Source: CAZPDM01 sp964585305 (lineage in GTDB: Bacteria > Planctomycetota > Uabimicrobiia > Uabimicrobiales > JABWCH01). From it: a stretch of DNA of 33,865 nucleotides. Made by a program: the position numbers and the translations under genes. Below the pieces are notes generated by a model that saw only the letters and a program-made list of their open reading frames with translations, was not told the origin of the DNA and made no database searches. How positions within the stretch are numbered: position 1 is the first letter of the stretch; every line of letters starts with the position of its first letter. Positions 25,119 through 33,108 of this stretch are shown piece after piece. The stretch covers positions 1-33,865 of the forward strand of contig CAZPDM010000046.1 in NCBI GenBank assembly GCA_964585305.1, given 5' to 3'.

Positions 25119-25997
25119 TTAAAAATTCCAAGGCTGGGGGATCCATCCTAAAATATTATAGGCTTTTTTAGAATCTAAAGAAACATCTCCCATGCGTGGT
25201 GGTGAGGGAGGAAATTGTACTCGAAATTTTCCTTCTAGTAAATCCGCATGGTATTTTTTTGAATTTAAAATTTTCTCGCCAATATTATACAGACTAATTT
25301 TATTAGGACATCCTAAATTTATGATCCCCTGGCAATCTGATTCCATAAGTATATCGACGGCTTTACCGATTTCATTGGTGTTAATGGTAGAACGGACTTC
25401 GTCATATAATAACGTTACACGTTGGCTCTTTTTGAATCGAGATTCAATCCAATCCACTGCACCTTTATTTCCTTGAACCGATGGTCCCATAGGTAAACCT
25501 AATCTGATAATAAGATGATCTTTGGCAGAAGCAAATACTTTTTCCGCTTCTACAATGGTTTTTCCAACTACAGTCAATGGATCTGGAATATCTTCTTCTG
25601 TATATCCGTTATGATGGTTTTGTTTTCCAGAAAAAATAAGGTCGTAGGATATATATATTAAACGACATTCTTTAGTATTTTCTACAATATTTGAAGCCCC
25701 TTTAACATTTAGCTCGTATGCTCGTTCTGGACAATCTTCTGCAGCATCTAGATCACATAAGCCAGAACATTGAATAATATGTGTAGGAGAAAAATCCTGG
25801 CATATTTTTTTTATAGATTGAGTATCTTCACTGTTGATAGAAAGAACATTCTTGCCAACAGATGGTTTTGGAGCAAAATTATTTTTTATTCCAAGAATTT
25901 GTCCTGGATAATGATTTTGAAAATGGTTGAAAATAGGCCAACCATGAATAGATGTAATACCTGTAATAAGGATTTTATAATGAGATGATTTTTTCAT
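25119..25997 (-). CDS. RmlD-like extended SDR lacking catalytic Tyr and Lys
   Basis: The 292-residue protein is related to dTDP-4-dehydrorhamnose reductase (RmlD) and to sugar-nucleotide-binding SDRs. Family stretches include ELNVKGASNIVENT, IYISYDLIFSGK and GAVDWIESRFKKSQRVTLLYDEVRSTINT. The dinucleotide loop is GITSIHG, with Ser for the central Gly. The normal catalytic YGxxK site appears as VVGKTIVEAEK: Tyr is replaced by Val, and the Lys four residues on is Ile. It is likely a non-catalytic or regulatory member. I chose the ATG at 25997 (MKKSSHYKILITG); the upstream ATG at 26057 would add 20 residues running through the intergenic element. It follows the HEAT gene in a minus-strand cluster. 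Confidence 0.82.
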   Translation of the reverse strand: MKKSSHYKILITGITSIHGWPIFNHFQNHYPGQILGIKNNFAPKPSVGKNVLSINSEDTQSIKKICQDFSPTHIIQCSGLCDLDAAEDCPERAYELNVKGASNIVENTKECRLIYISYDLIFSGKQNHHNGYTEEDIPDPLTVVGKTIVEAEKVFASAKDHLIIRLGLPMGPSVQGNKGAVDWIESRFKKSQRVTLLYDEVRSTINTNEIGKAVDILMESDCQGIINLGCPNKISLYNIGEKILNSKKYHADLLEGKFRVQFPPSPPRMGDVSLDSKKAYNILGWIPQPWNF

Positions 25998-26015
25998 ATT
26001 CTTATAAAAGTTAAA

Positions 26016-26065
26016 TAAAAGTGTGAGAAGTCGCAATTTATTTATGACGGAGAGCATATTTTTTT
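26016..26065 (+). repeat. Intergenic hairpin element, copy 2
   Basis: This segment matches 2111-2168 in the same order: an AAAAGTG lead, the stem GTGA-GAAG-TCGC (26023-26034, one G-U pair), TTTATTTATG, GGA-AG, ATAT and a T-run. The copies differ by substitutions and two small deletions. It lies between the HEAT and SDR genes, on the opposite strand to them. Confidence 0.55.
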
Positions 26066-27361
26066 CTATTTTTGAAAACCATATTGTAAAATTTGTTGTA
26101 AATAGGCTTTTGCAGCCGGGTCTCGTTCATTTTGTAATAGTTCACGAAAATATTGTACTTTTAGCTGTCGAGTGGCTTGGTGAATTTGCCAAAATGCAGA
26201 TAAAATTGCTAATCGTTCAGAAGGATTTTGTTGATATTGGCGTTGTAAAAATTCTATCGCAGTAGGATCGGTTAAATTATTATTTGCCGCTAAATTTCCT
26301 ATTGCAATAATACCTTCTTTGGGTAAAAGTTGTGCTGCCTGAATTAAAATCCCCCAAGAACGAGCAGGCTGTTCATAAGGCAGGATTGCAGCAGCCGCAG
26401 ATAAGCGAATGTTTGATTGCGTATTATTTAGTTCTTTTGCAAGCATTTTTAGCCCTTCTGTATTTTTACCGCGAGAAATCCGCAGCAATGCTTCTGCTGT
26501 AGCAATCCGAACTATTGCTTCATTATGGTTGCGCAAATTCCAAAGAAATTCTCCGGCTTTGACATCATTTGGACTGGCTATTTTTCCTAACGCTTCAATA
26601 GTTCTCATAAGCAAAATAGGATCAGCATTTGTCAAATTTTCAGGTTCAATGAACTTTGCATATAATAAATTTGTTATAGATGGATCATTTTTAGGGCCTA
26701 TCAAACCTACGATAAAAGTAGCTTGCCAACGTAAGCTAGGAATATTAGAAGATAAGGCAGATTGTAAAATATTTGCGATTTTATCATAATTAGGTGGAGC
26801 TTGACTAAAAACTTGTAATATAAGTTCTTGTAATTCGAAATTGGATTTACCATATAAATTAATGAGAGCATTATGAGCAAATTCAGATTTTTTATGCCAA
26901 CGGATAAGCACCCAAATAGCTTCCCGTAATTCTAATTCCTTTGGATTATCCCAATCTATCGTATTTTCCAATTGATTAGGCAAGTTCTTTGGAGTTGTTA
27001 TATTTTGTGTAGTATTCAAAATACTAATAAGCAGTTGTTGCGATTCTTGAGTACATAAACTATTTGATTTCCCCAAGTTTTGCAGAATTTGACTTTTTAA
27101 ATCATTATTACTACTTTTTAAGTAGAAAGTAGATATATCAGAAATATATTTTGTTTGTGAACTTAATGGCCAGGAAGTCCAAATTTCAATAGCATAACTT
27201 TGTACAGCAGGATCGGGGCTTTGTAATGCAACAGCGAGTACACTTGCTTGTGTATTTTGATTTTCGCTTTGTAAAGATTTTACAATCTCTTGATAAGATT
27301 GCCCTAAAATATTAAGCATATTTGATAAAATAAAAAATATGAAAACAGATATTCGTAGCAT
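26066..27361 (-). CDS. Secreted HEAT-repeat protein
   Basis: The 431 residues start with a signal peptide (FIFFILSNMLNILGQ, cleaved near residue 20). The rest is helical HEAT/armadillo-like repeats, seen as recurring blocks such as DPAVQSYAIEIW, IPSLRWQATFIVGLIG, EAIVRIATAEALLRIS and QSNIRLSAAAAILPY, making a solenoid of ten or so units. Such solenoids are binding scaffolds; no enzymatic site is visible. AAGGA precedes the ATG by eight bases. It lies 21 bases after cinA, so it is probably co-transcribed with it, though no functional tie is known. It is the second secreted HEAT protein in the window; unlike the one at 9838 it has no receiver-like insert or repeat tail. Confidence 0.85.
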   Translation of the reverse strand: MLRISVFIFFILSNMLNILGQSYQEIVKSLQSENQNTQASVLAVALQSPDPAVQSYAIEIWTSWPLSSQTKYISDISTFYLKSSNNDLKSQILQNLGKSNSLCTQESQQLLISILNTTQNITTPKNLPNQLENTIDWDNPKELELREAIWVLIRWHKKSEFAHNALINLYGKSNFELQELILQVFSQAPPNYDKIANILQSALSSNIPSLRWQATFIVGLIGPKNDPSITNLLYAKFIEPENLTNADPILLMRTIEALGKIASPNDVKAGEFLWNLRNHNEAIVRIATAEALLRISRGKNTEGLKMLAKELNNTQSNIRLSAAAAILPYEQPARSWGILIQAAQLLPKEGIIAIGNLAANNNLTDPTAIEFLQRQYQQNPSERLAILSAFWQIHQATRQLKVQYFRELLQNERDPAAKAYLQQILQYGFQK

Positions 27362-27382
27362 TTGTTAATTCCTTGTTTAATT

Positions 27383-28615
27383 TTATTTCTTGTTAGAAAG
27401 ATGCTTCCAAAGTAAAGCTAAACAGGCTTGGGAAGTTCTTTGCTTATGTACTAAGCGTTCGTCTTTAAAAATATATTGTCGAACCTCTGATGTGCATTCA
27501 TCGCTATAAGCTACATAAACTAATCCTAAAGGTTTAAGAGGAGTTTCTCCAGTTGGGCCAGCAATTCCTGTTGTTGCAAGTCCTATGTTGCTATTTGCAA
27601 GATGTCTAATTGCTGAGGCCATTTCTAATGCACATTCTGCACTAACAGCTCCAAATTTTTCTAATGTTGAGGAAGAAACGCCCATTTTTATTTTAGCAAG
27701 GTTACTATAGACAACTTCTCCCCCTATAACATATTGAGAACTTCCTGAAACGTTGGTAAGGCGATTTAAAACTAAACCGCCTGTGCAGGATTCCGCGACA
27801 GCAATTGTTAAATGCTTTTTAGCTAGCATATTTCCGACAATATTTTCTAAATCTTCATAAGCATTGCTATATGTGGATGCTTTAATTTTACTATCGATGC
27901 GATTTATAACTTCAGTAATGACTGATGCAGATGTTTTCTGGGGAAATTTTATTTGGATATTTATTCCATAAGGTGTTGATAATAATGATAACCATGAGTC
28001 TTTTGGAAGCCAATTGAAATTTTCTAAATCTGCACTAATTTTTGATTCTGCTAATCCAGTTGTTCTCCAAATATGAAAATAATAAGGTTCGGGCGGAAAT
28101 ATTTTGAGCAATTGTGGCAAGATTTGTTGCAAAAACATATATTTCATTTCATGAGGAACTCCTGGCATTGCTGCAAGATAGTGGTTTTCTTTTTGCAAAT
28201 CAAAACCAGGTGCAGTACCATTTTGATTAAGAATAAGATTAGCTCCTTTAGGAATATATGCTTGCTTAATATTATTATCTGTCATAACAATATTGCGGCT
28301 TTTGAATCTTTCCAGCATAGCATTATATGCTACTTGATGATATTCCAATTCTGTTCCCAAAAATTTTGTTATTGATTCTGTAGTTAAATCGCAATGTGTA
28401 GGGCCTAACCCTCCGGTTGTAAGAATAATATCTGCACGATTCCAAGCCTCACTTAACGCTCTTACAATTTCTGTAATTTGATCACTTACAGTTGTATTTT
28501 GTCTTACGTTAAAACCTGCTTTAGTGAGTTCATCATTAAGAAATAGTGCATTACCATTGAGAATACGACCGTCTAATAATTCATTTCCAATTGTTAGTAT
28601 TTCTACATTTGCCAT
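27383..28615 (-). CDS. cinA: CinA-type nicotinamide-nucleotide amidase / ADP-ribose pyrophosphatase family
   Basis: CinA proteins join a molybdopterin-binding-like (MoCF/COG1058) N-domain, linked to ADP-ribose pyrophosphatase activity, to a C-terminal domain that deamidates nicotinamide mononucleotide in the pyridine nucleotide salvage cycle. The 410 residues fit the full-length family. The N-domain has ILTIGNELLDGRI and TTGGLGPTHCDLT; the usual GPTxDD has Cys in place of the first Asp here. The C-domain has the catalytic Ser276 in AESCTGG, GGEVVYSN and TGIAGPTG. It is cytoplasmic. The gene starts with an ATG after an A-rich leader with a weak ribosome site, following a terminator, and heads the minus-strand cluster cinA-HEAT-SDR. 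Confidence 0.93.
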   Translation of the reverse strand: MANVEILTIGNELLDGRILNGNALFLNDELTKAGFNVRQNTTVSDQITEIVRALSEAWNRADIILTTGGLGPTHCDLTTESITKFLGTELEYHQVAYNAMLERFKSRNIVMTDNNIKQAYIPKGANLILNQNGTAPGFDLQKENHYLAAMPGVPHEMKYMFLQQILPQLLKIFPPEPYYFHIWRTTGLAESKISADLENFNWLPKDSWLSLLSTPYGINIQIKFPQKTSASVITEVINRIDSKIKASTYSNAYEDLENIVGNMLAKKHLTIAVAESCTGGLVLNRLTNVSGSSQYVIGGEVVYSNLAKIKMGVSSSTLEKFGAVSAECALEMASAIRHLANSNIGLATTGIAGPTGETPLKPLGLVYVAYSDECTSEVRQYIFKDERLVHKQRTSQACLALLWKHLSNKK

Positions 28616-28643
28616 TTTTTTCTTTCTTTATAGATATTTTAAT

Positions 28644-28673
28644 AAAAAGACGCGGGATGTCCCGCGTCTTTTT
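28644..28673. terminator. Intrinsic terminator overlapping a stop codon
   Basis: A perfect 13-bp stem AAAAAGACGCGGG (28644-28656) with its complement (28661-28673) and a four-base loop. The outer arm overlaps the stop codon of the minus-strand gene that ends at 28672. A and T runs on both sides make it symmetrical, but its use on the minus strand is the likely one. Confidence 0.92.
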
Positions 28674-30381
28674 ATGCAAGTAAACCTTGCTTTATGAAAA
28701 GTTGCTCTATTGCAGAAGAGCCAGATTGTATCCAACTTAATAGCGTATCTAAAGAAATCATTGATAGAGAATGTTTATTTACGAATTCTAAAAGAGCAGA
28801 TGAATAAAGTTGAGGTCTTTCTGAAGGAGAGAGGTGCCGGTATGTATTGAGTACAAACAAACCTTTCTCACCAGATTTGATTTGGCGAAGAAGTTGGCTT
28901 CCCCACCATAAAGTTGCTTCCTGATTTGACACAACTGGTAAAAGAACTAAATTCCCAGATGTTGAGTGAATGCGTAAACAATCATTATCTTGAGCAACTT
29001 GTAACCCCGAATTTTGGAAAAGTTGAGCTAATGCTAATAATAAATCATTGTTTGATCCACAGAATATTTGACTTTGCAGTTTGCGAATATCAATGATTTT
29101 TTCTTGAATTGTTCCACAATCAGTTTGTAGTGCTTGGACTTGTTTTTGTAAAGATATAATCTGCTGTTGCAGTTGGCTAATTTGATTGTGATTTGTTGCA
29201 ACACTTTCAGAAAGATTATCAAGTTCTGGAAAACCAATATTTTTAAGCCACATAGGTTGCAATCTCGATACTGATTCAAATTTTGGCCAACTCTCAGTAT
29301 TTGCTGCAAGCTCTAAAGCGGTTTCTAATAGCTGTTGATCTTGGCTGCTACCATGATGATTAGGAAGAAAAATTATTTTTCCTTTTCCATGTTGAAGAAT
29401 CCCAGCTATTACTTTTGGAGTCTTTTTTTGTAAAAGGTTGGGTTGGGATGTCATTTGTTCCTCTGTTAAAGTTGCTAGAGGTTCCCAAGCCCCTTCTCCC
29501 CAAACATCAAGTCGAAGTTTGGCTTGAGTAAGATACTCAAAGAATGGAGTAAGCTCGCCCAATCGACTTATTTTTAAAGCTGAGATATTTATAGCAGCAG
29601 ATAAAGAATCTTCTTGAGATTTCTTTTCCGTATTGGCAACTACAACTTTTTCAGTTGCTACAATATTAGTATCCACAGATTTTTCAACGTCAACAGCAAC
29701 TACAACTTTTTCGGTTGCTACAATATCAGCATCCGCAGGTTTTTCAGAGTCAGTGGCAACTACAACTTTTTCGGTTGCTACAATATTAGCATCCGCAGGT
29801 TTTTCAGAGTCAGCGGCAACTACAACGTTTTCGGTTGCTACAATATTAGCATCCGCAGATTTCTTTTCAGTATCAGCGGCTACAATGTTTTCGATTGCTA
29901 CAATATTAGCATTTACAGTTTTTTCAATATTTGATTGAGTTTTATTTTCGATGGTTGTCGAGAATAACTTTTTTTTCTCGTAAATTATATTGAGCAATTC
30001 TTTAGAAATAGTATTTGTATCTTGGATACAACGTAAGCACAATTTTAAATTGCGACCAGCTTCTGGCCATAGCCAATCGTAATTTCCAATTTTCAGCTCA
30101 GGATAATGAGAATGTCGAATATTTGAATATGGTCGTAGTAAAACTACAATAATTCCGCCATTTTCAACCCAAGCCATTGCCCATTTTCTAAATCTTACAA
30201 TACGTTGGCTTAATTCCCTAAAATCTTGGGGAGATAAAGCACCATCCAACAATGGCCAAATTCTATCAGGAGCAATAACAGTTGGTTCTAATGGGTCAAA
30301 AACCATGACAGAAAACTGCTCGGGCCATTTTGGAAAAGAACACCCTAAAAGAGCTTGAAAAGAAATAACATTAGTTAGCAT
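28672..30381 (-). CDS. Unknown protein with 20-residue repeats, coiled coil and possible REase-like C-terminus
   Basis: The 569 residues fall into four parts. Residues 1-125 look like an alpha/beta domain with a glutamine-amidotransferase-like feel (VMVFDPLEPTVIAPDRIW, ENGGIIVVLLRPYSN). Residues about 148-250 are a tandem repeat of a 20-residue unit (ADANIVATEKVVVATDSEKP), rich in Ala, Val, Glu and Thr. A second alpha/beta part follows (HGKGKIIFLPNHHG, about 345-360), then a coiled coil (about 394-436, Gln-rich heptads). The last 125 residues have an alternating strand-helix pattern ending KGLFVLNTYRHLSPSERP and a helical tail (LEFVNKHSLSMISLDTLLSWI), which resembles the end of restriction-endonuclease-like domains, but catalytic residues are not clear. 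No signal peptide or membrane segment is present. The function is unknown. Confidence 0.75.
   Translation of the reverse strand: MLTNVISFQALLGCSFPKWPEQFSVMVFDPLEPTVIAPDRIWPLLDGALSPQDFRELSQRIVRFRKWAMAWVENGGIIVVLLRPYSNIRHSHYPELKIGNYDWLWPEAGRNLKLCLRCIQDTNTISKELLNIIYEKKKLFSTTIENKTQSNIEKTVNANIVAIENIVAADTEKKSADANIVATENVVVAADSEKPADANIVATEKVVVATDSEKPADADIVATEKVVVAVDVEKSVDTNIVATEKVVVANTEKKSQEDSLSAAINISALKISRLGELTPFFEYLTQAKLRLDVWGEGAWEPLATLTEEQMTSQPNLLQKKTPKVIAGILQHGKGKIIFLPNHHGSSQDQQLLETALELAANTESWPKFESVSRLQPMWLKNIGFPELDNLSESVATNHNQISQLQQQIISLQKQVQALQTDCGTIQEKIIDIRKLQSQIFCGSNNDLLLALAQLFQNSGLQVAQDNDCLRIHSTSGNLVLLPVVSNQEATLWWGSQLLRQIKSGEKGLFVLNTYRHLSPSERPQLYSSALLEFVNKHSLSMISLDTLLSWIQSGSSAIEQLFIKQGLLA
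29636..29935 (-). repeat. 60-bp tandem repeat, five units, in frame
   Basis: Five units of exactly 60 bases begin at 29636, 29696, 29756, 29816 and 29876. They are highly similar, with the outer units most diverged, and encode 20 residues each on the minus strand. The exact period is a multiple of three, so copy-number changes would keep the frame. Since all units lie in a long coding frame and no spacer differs, this is not a CRISPR array. Confidence 0.95.
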
Positions 30382-30880
30382 GTTTTAGCCTTGAATATTT
30401 TTTCTAGCAAAATTTGCATAATTATAAGAAAATAATTTAAGCTTGCAAATTTTTCTAACGAAATTTTGATAGACAGTTATGTCCGATTTTTTAGGTCAAA
30501 ACACGAATTTTTGAGTACAATAGCCTTGAAAAGGCTAATGGTATTAAAATAAGATATGCTATAGGTTTAGAAACAGTATAATATCTTGAGTTGTTTCTTT
30601 GCCTCCAGCTAAAACTATTGCTTTCTTAAGAGATAACATTAAGTAAGTGTTAAACTTACATAAAAAATAAGAAATAAAATCTTATTTCAGCGTACATTAT
30701 AGCAAATTCTATGCAAATAGCAAAATAAAAATTTGCATGAATCTTAAAAATGTTTTCAGGAAAGTTTCGTTAGCAAAACTAACGAATAAAATTATGAAGT
30801 TTTTATAAAAAAAAGCTGACCTTTTTACTTGCAAACAGTAAGTATTTTTGATAGCTTAAAATTCTCTTTTATTAGAAGTA

Positions 30881-30940
30881 AGTTGTCAAAAGCATTTGGG
30901 CTGAGAATTTATTTACATTCCTATCTCAATACTAACTTTA
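30881..30940 (+). repeat. Imperfect direct repeat, copy 1
   Basis: About 60 bases that recur at 31065-31125 with small gaps. Shared words include TGTC-AAAA, CTGA, ATTTATT, ACATTCC and TCTCAATAC. The two copies bracket the CATGCAC hairpin and the long GC-rich hairpin. Confidence 0.6.
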
Positions 30941-30988
30941 GCTCAGGAAACTTGTTCATGCACGGATGTGCATGGTAGGAATTAACCC

Positions 30989-31055
30989 GGAATTAACCCG
31001 CCGCTTATAAATGAAGACTTTAAAGAAAAAAATTTGCAGCGGCGGGTTCAATTCC
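30989..31055. repeat. Long GC-rich hairpin
   Basis: The arm GGAATTAACCCGCCGCT (30989-31005) pairs with AGCGGCGGGTTCAATTCC (31038-31055) through 17 pairs with one bulged base, around an A-rich loop of 32 bases. A partial extra copy of the left arm (GGAATTAACCCG) lies directly before it at 30978-30989. Such a GC-rich stem stands out in this AT-rich spacer. Confidence 0.8.
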
Positions 31056-31064
31056 TCACAGTTA

Positions 31065-31125
31065 AATGTCCAAAAACTTAATTGACTGACCATTTATTAT
31101 ACATTCCGTTCTCAATACGCTTTTT
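31065..31125 (+). repeat. Imperfect direct repeat, copy 2
   Basis: The second copy of the 30881-30940 segment ends about 28 bases before the start of the peptide transporter gene, so it forms most of that gene's upstream region. A promoter or operator role in at least this copy is plausible. Confidence 0.6.
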
Positions 31126-31152
31126 AATTTAGTTTATTTTAGAAAGAACATT

Positions 31153-32622
31153 ATGGAAGAAACAAAAAAAACAGGAATTTTATCTTCATTTCCACGTGTA
31201 TTTTGGATTGCCAATGTAATGGAGCTTTTTGAACGCGGTGCCTACTATGGTATGAATGCTGTATTAGCAGTATATCTTACTAAAGAATTAAAATTTTCTG
31301 AACAATCTGTGGGCTTTCTCCAAAGCATTGTGTATGCTTTAACTTATATTCTTCCTATTTTAAGTGGGGCTTTAGCCGATAGGTATGGTTTTCGCCGTTT
31401 TCTTCTTTTAGCATTTTCCTTATTGTCCACAGGCTATTTTTTAGCCGGCTATAGTAGCACTTATGCCACAGTATTTGTCAGCTTGCTTATTATGGCAACA
31501 GGATCAGGTTTATTTAAACCCATTATTACTGGCGTTATTGCCCGAACAACAAATCAGGAAAACTCTGCGATAGGTTTTGGTATTTACTATTGGATGATTA
31601 ACATGGGCGCATTTTTAGCCCCATTGCTTGTAAGCTATCTTAAAGGCTTTTCCTGGATGTATGTGTTTTTGGCGTCATCAATTTATTGCGCACTGATGCT
31701 TATTCCTACGATCTTTTTATTCAAAGATCCACCTAGCGAAAATAAAAAGAATCTCAAGGATGTTCTCTCTGGTATGGTAATGGTTTTAGGTGATGCTCGT
31801 TTTATGCTTATGATATTTGTTTATTCTGGCTTTTGGATTCTCTATTTCCAAACTTTTGGATCAGTACTTTGGTTCTTACGAGATTTTATTGATGCCAAGC
31901 CAGTTAACGAATTCATGCAATCTTTAGGATGGTCATCGTTTAAATTTGACTCTGAATTTGTAACTATGATCAATGCAGGTGTGATTATTTTGCTTCAGGC
32001 ATTCATCAGTCGTTTGATTAAAGATAATAAACCGCTTCCCACTATGGTTACGGGACTTTTCTTTGGTGTTCTTGGATTTGTTTTTCTTGCTTTCGCCAGC
32101 AATGTCTGGATTTTCATTATTGGTATTGTTGTATTTACCTTAGGCGAAATGACTGCACATCCCAAATATTATAGCTATATTGGTATTGTTGCTCCCGCCG
32201 ATAAAAAGACAGTTTACATGGGATATGGATTCTTATACGGCATTATTGGTAGTCTTGTAGGTTCTAACTTGGGTGGAACTTTATACGAAATGTACCTCAA
32301 GCCTTTAACCAAACTAGCCGACAAATCTAATATTGCACCACAACTACGCGATTTCTGGATGATATTTGTTATTTTAGGTGTTTTTGCAATGTTAGGCTTG
32401 ATTATTTATAATCGCTTCTTTTCCGAAGATACTCCCAAAACAAATCGTCTAGCTTGGAAAGTAATGACTTTCTTTTATGCAAGCATTATTATTTGTGGCG
32501 GCTATGTATTGTATCGTACCCTTACAGCTCCTGAAATTGCTTATAAAACCTTATTCCAAGTTGCGATTATGTTTGTTATTGGACTTGGAGGAGTATTGAT
32601 TAGCTTAAAAAACAAGAAATAA
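31153..32622 (+). CDS. POT/PTR family proton-coupled oligopeptide transporter
   Basis: The 489-residue protein belongs to the major facilitator superfamily, POT/PTR2 branch, which imports di- and tripeptides with protons across the inner membrane. The family's ExxER motif is present on the first helix (ELFERGAYYGM), with the MFS loop GALADRYGFRR between helices 2 and 3, GSGLFKPIITG on helix 4 and FGIYYWMINMGAFLAP on helix 5 (the FYxxINxG signature). About twelve or more membrane helices can be seen; an additional pair at the C-terminus (about 435-485) is likely, which gives the usual 14-helix bacterial form. It is a single-gene unit with its own terminator and an unusually complex upstream region. 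Confidence 0.92.
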   Translation: MEETKKTGILSSFPRVFWIANVMELFERGAYYGMNAVLAVYLTKELKFSEQSVGFLQSIVYALTYILPILSGALADRYGFRRFLLLAFSLLSTGYFLAGYSSTYATVFVSLLIMATGSGLFKPIITGVIARTTNQENSAIGFGIYYWMINMGAFLAPLLVSYLKGFSWMYVFLASSIYCALMLIPTIFLFKDPPSENKKNLKDVLSGMVMVLGDARFMLMIFVYSGFWILYFQTFGSVLWFLRDFIDAKPVNEFMQSLGWSSFKFDSEFVTMINAGVIILLQAFISRLIKDNKPLPTMVTGLFFGVLGFVFLAFASNVWIFIIGIVVFTLGEMTAHPKYYSYIGIVAPADKKTVYMGYGFLYGIIGSLVGSNLGGTLYEMYLKPLTKLADKSNIAPQLRDFWMIFVILGVFAMLGLIIYNRFFSEDTPKTNRLAWKVMTFFYASIIICGGYVLYRTLTAPEIAYKTLFQVAIMFVIGLGGVLISLKNKK

Positions 32623-32635
32623 TTTTTTTATAAAA

Positions 32636-32667
32636 AAGCAGCCTAGATATCAGGCTGCTTCTTTTTT
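32636..32667 (+). terminator. Intrinsic terminator of the peptide transporter
   Basis: AAGCAGCCT (32636-32644) pairs with AGGCTGCTT (32652-32660) around a seven-base loop, followed by C and six T, 13 bases after the stop codon. Confidence 0.92.
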
Positions 32668-32712
32668 GTGTGGGTAGGTAATCTAAATTTCACTGAAAAA
32701 TCCAATTTTTTC

Positions 32713-32736
32713 ATTTGTACAAACGTTTGTACAAAT
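32713..32736. promoter_or_regulatory. Perfect 24-bp palindrome, likely operator
   Basis: The half-site ATTTGTACAAAC (32713-32724) is followed directly by its exact complement (32725-32736) with no spacer, so the centre reads AAACGTTT. Such a centre with CG is like LacI-family or related dimeric repressor sites. The inner half-site itself contains the palindrome TTTGTACAAA. No convincing gene is close downstream; the nearest coding remnant starts near 33093. The rest of 32668-33092 is very AT-rich, with small palindromes near 32770-32800 and no gene that I trust. Confidence 0.7.
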
Positions 32737-32912
32737 TTTTAGTCATAAGACTTATACTACCTTTTTTTATCCGGGATAATCGCATTCTTTAATGAATGTA
32801 ATGGTTTTTATTAAAAAAATAATTTATAAAAATGTCAAAAAAAATTATTTTTGACCAATTTTTTATACAAAATTTTATTTCTAAGTATAATTGTATCTCT
32901 ATGATAAAAATT

Positions 32913-32945
32913 ATTTGGTTTTCATTTGGTTTTTATTTGGTTTTT
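32913..32945 (+). repeat. Three 11-bp tandem repeats
   Basis: ATTTGGTTTTY occurs three times in a row (32913, 32924, 32935). The 11-base period is close to one helix turn, so the T-tracts lie on the same face. This could bend DNA or be simple low-complexity sequence. Confidence 0.7.
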
Positions 32946-33076
32946 AAGAAAAAAATTGGTACAATCGATTCGCTAAAGATTTCAATTTTGCGTACCCTCC
33001 ATAAAAAACAAGTTTTTTATGTGATACGCTATATTTTATATGGTAACAAAATCTATATAAAATGTAGGTTTCGTAA

Positions 33077-33108
33077 GATAAAAGATTTTTAGTCTTTTAT
33101 CTTTTTTT
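33077..33108 (+). terminator. Intrinsic terminator-like hairpin
   Basis: GATAAAAGA (33077-33085) pairs with TCTTTTATC (33093-33101) around a seven-base loop, then seven T. It stands at the boundary between very AT-rich sequence and the higher-GC remnant, with no confident gene before it. Confidence 0.75.

Larger units (their letters stand above)
30382..31152. other. Long non-coding spacer with hairpins and direct repeats
   Basis: This 771-base AT-rich region has no gene that I can support. It holds perfect hairpins at 30766-30786 (TTCGTTAG/CTAACGAA) and 30957-30974 (CATGCAC-GGAT-GTGCATG), a long GC-rich hairpin with arms 30989-31005 and 31038-31055, an ATGCAAAT/ATTTGCAT pair near 30710-30740, and a direct repeat (30881-30940 and 31065-31125). 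It separates two divergently read genes and may carry a non-coding RNA or complex control region. Confidence 0.65.

Noticed and set aside
29636..29935. CRISPR-like array
   Set aside because: Units are contiguous 60-mers with no unique spacers and encode part of a long protein.
29633..29938. Open plus-strand frames across the 60-bp repeats (Thr/Ser/Ala-rich proteins)
   Set aside because: They are mirror frames of the in-frame repeat in the minus-strand gene; the period is a multiple of three, so all frames stay open together.
31038..31060. tRNA T-arm-like sequence GGGTTCAATTCC
   Set aside because: No acceptor stem, anticodon arm or CCA end can be built around it; it is part of the long hairpin.
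30382..31152. Replication origin
   Set aside because: Despite AT-richness and repeats, I see no cluster of DnaA-box-like sequences and no dnaA, dnaN or parAB genes nearby.
32832..33092. 86-residue plus-strand frame
   Set aside because: Very AT-rich, with no ribosome site, low-complexity composition and a terminator-like hairpin overlapping its end.
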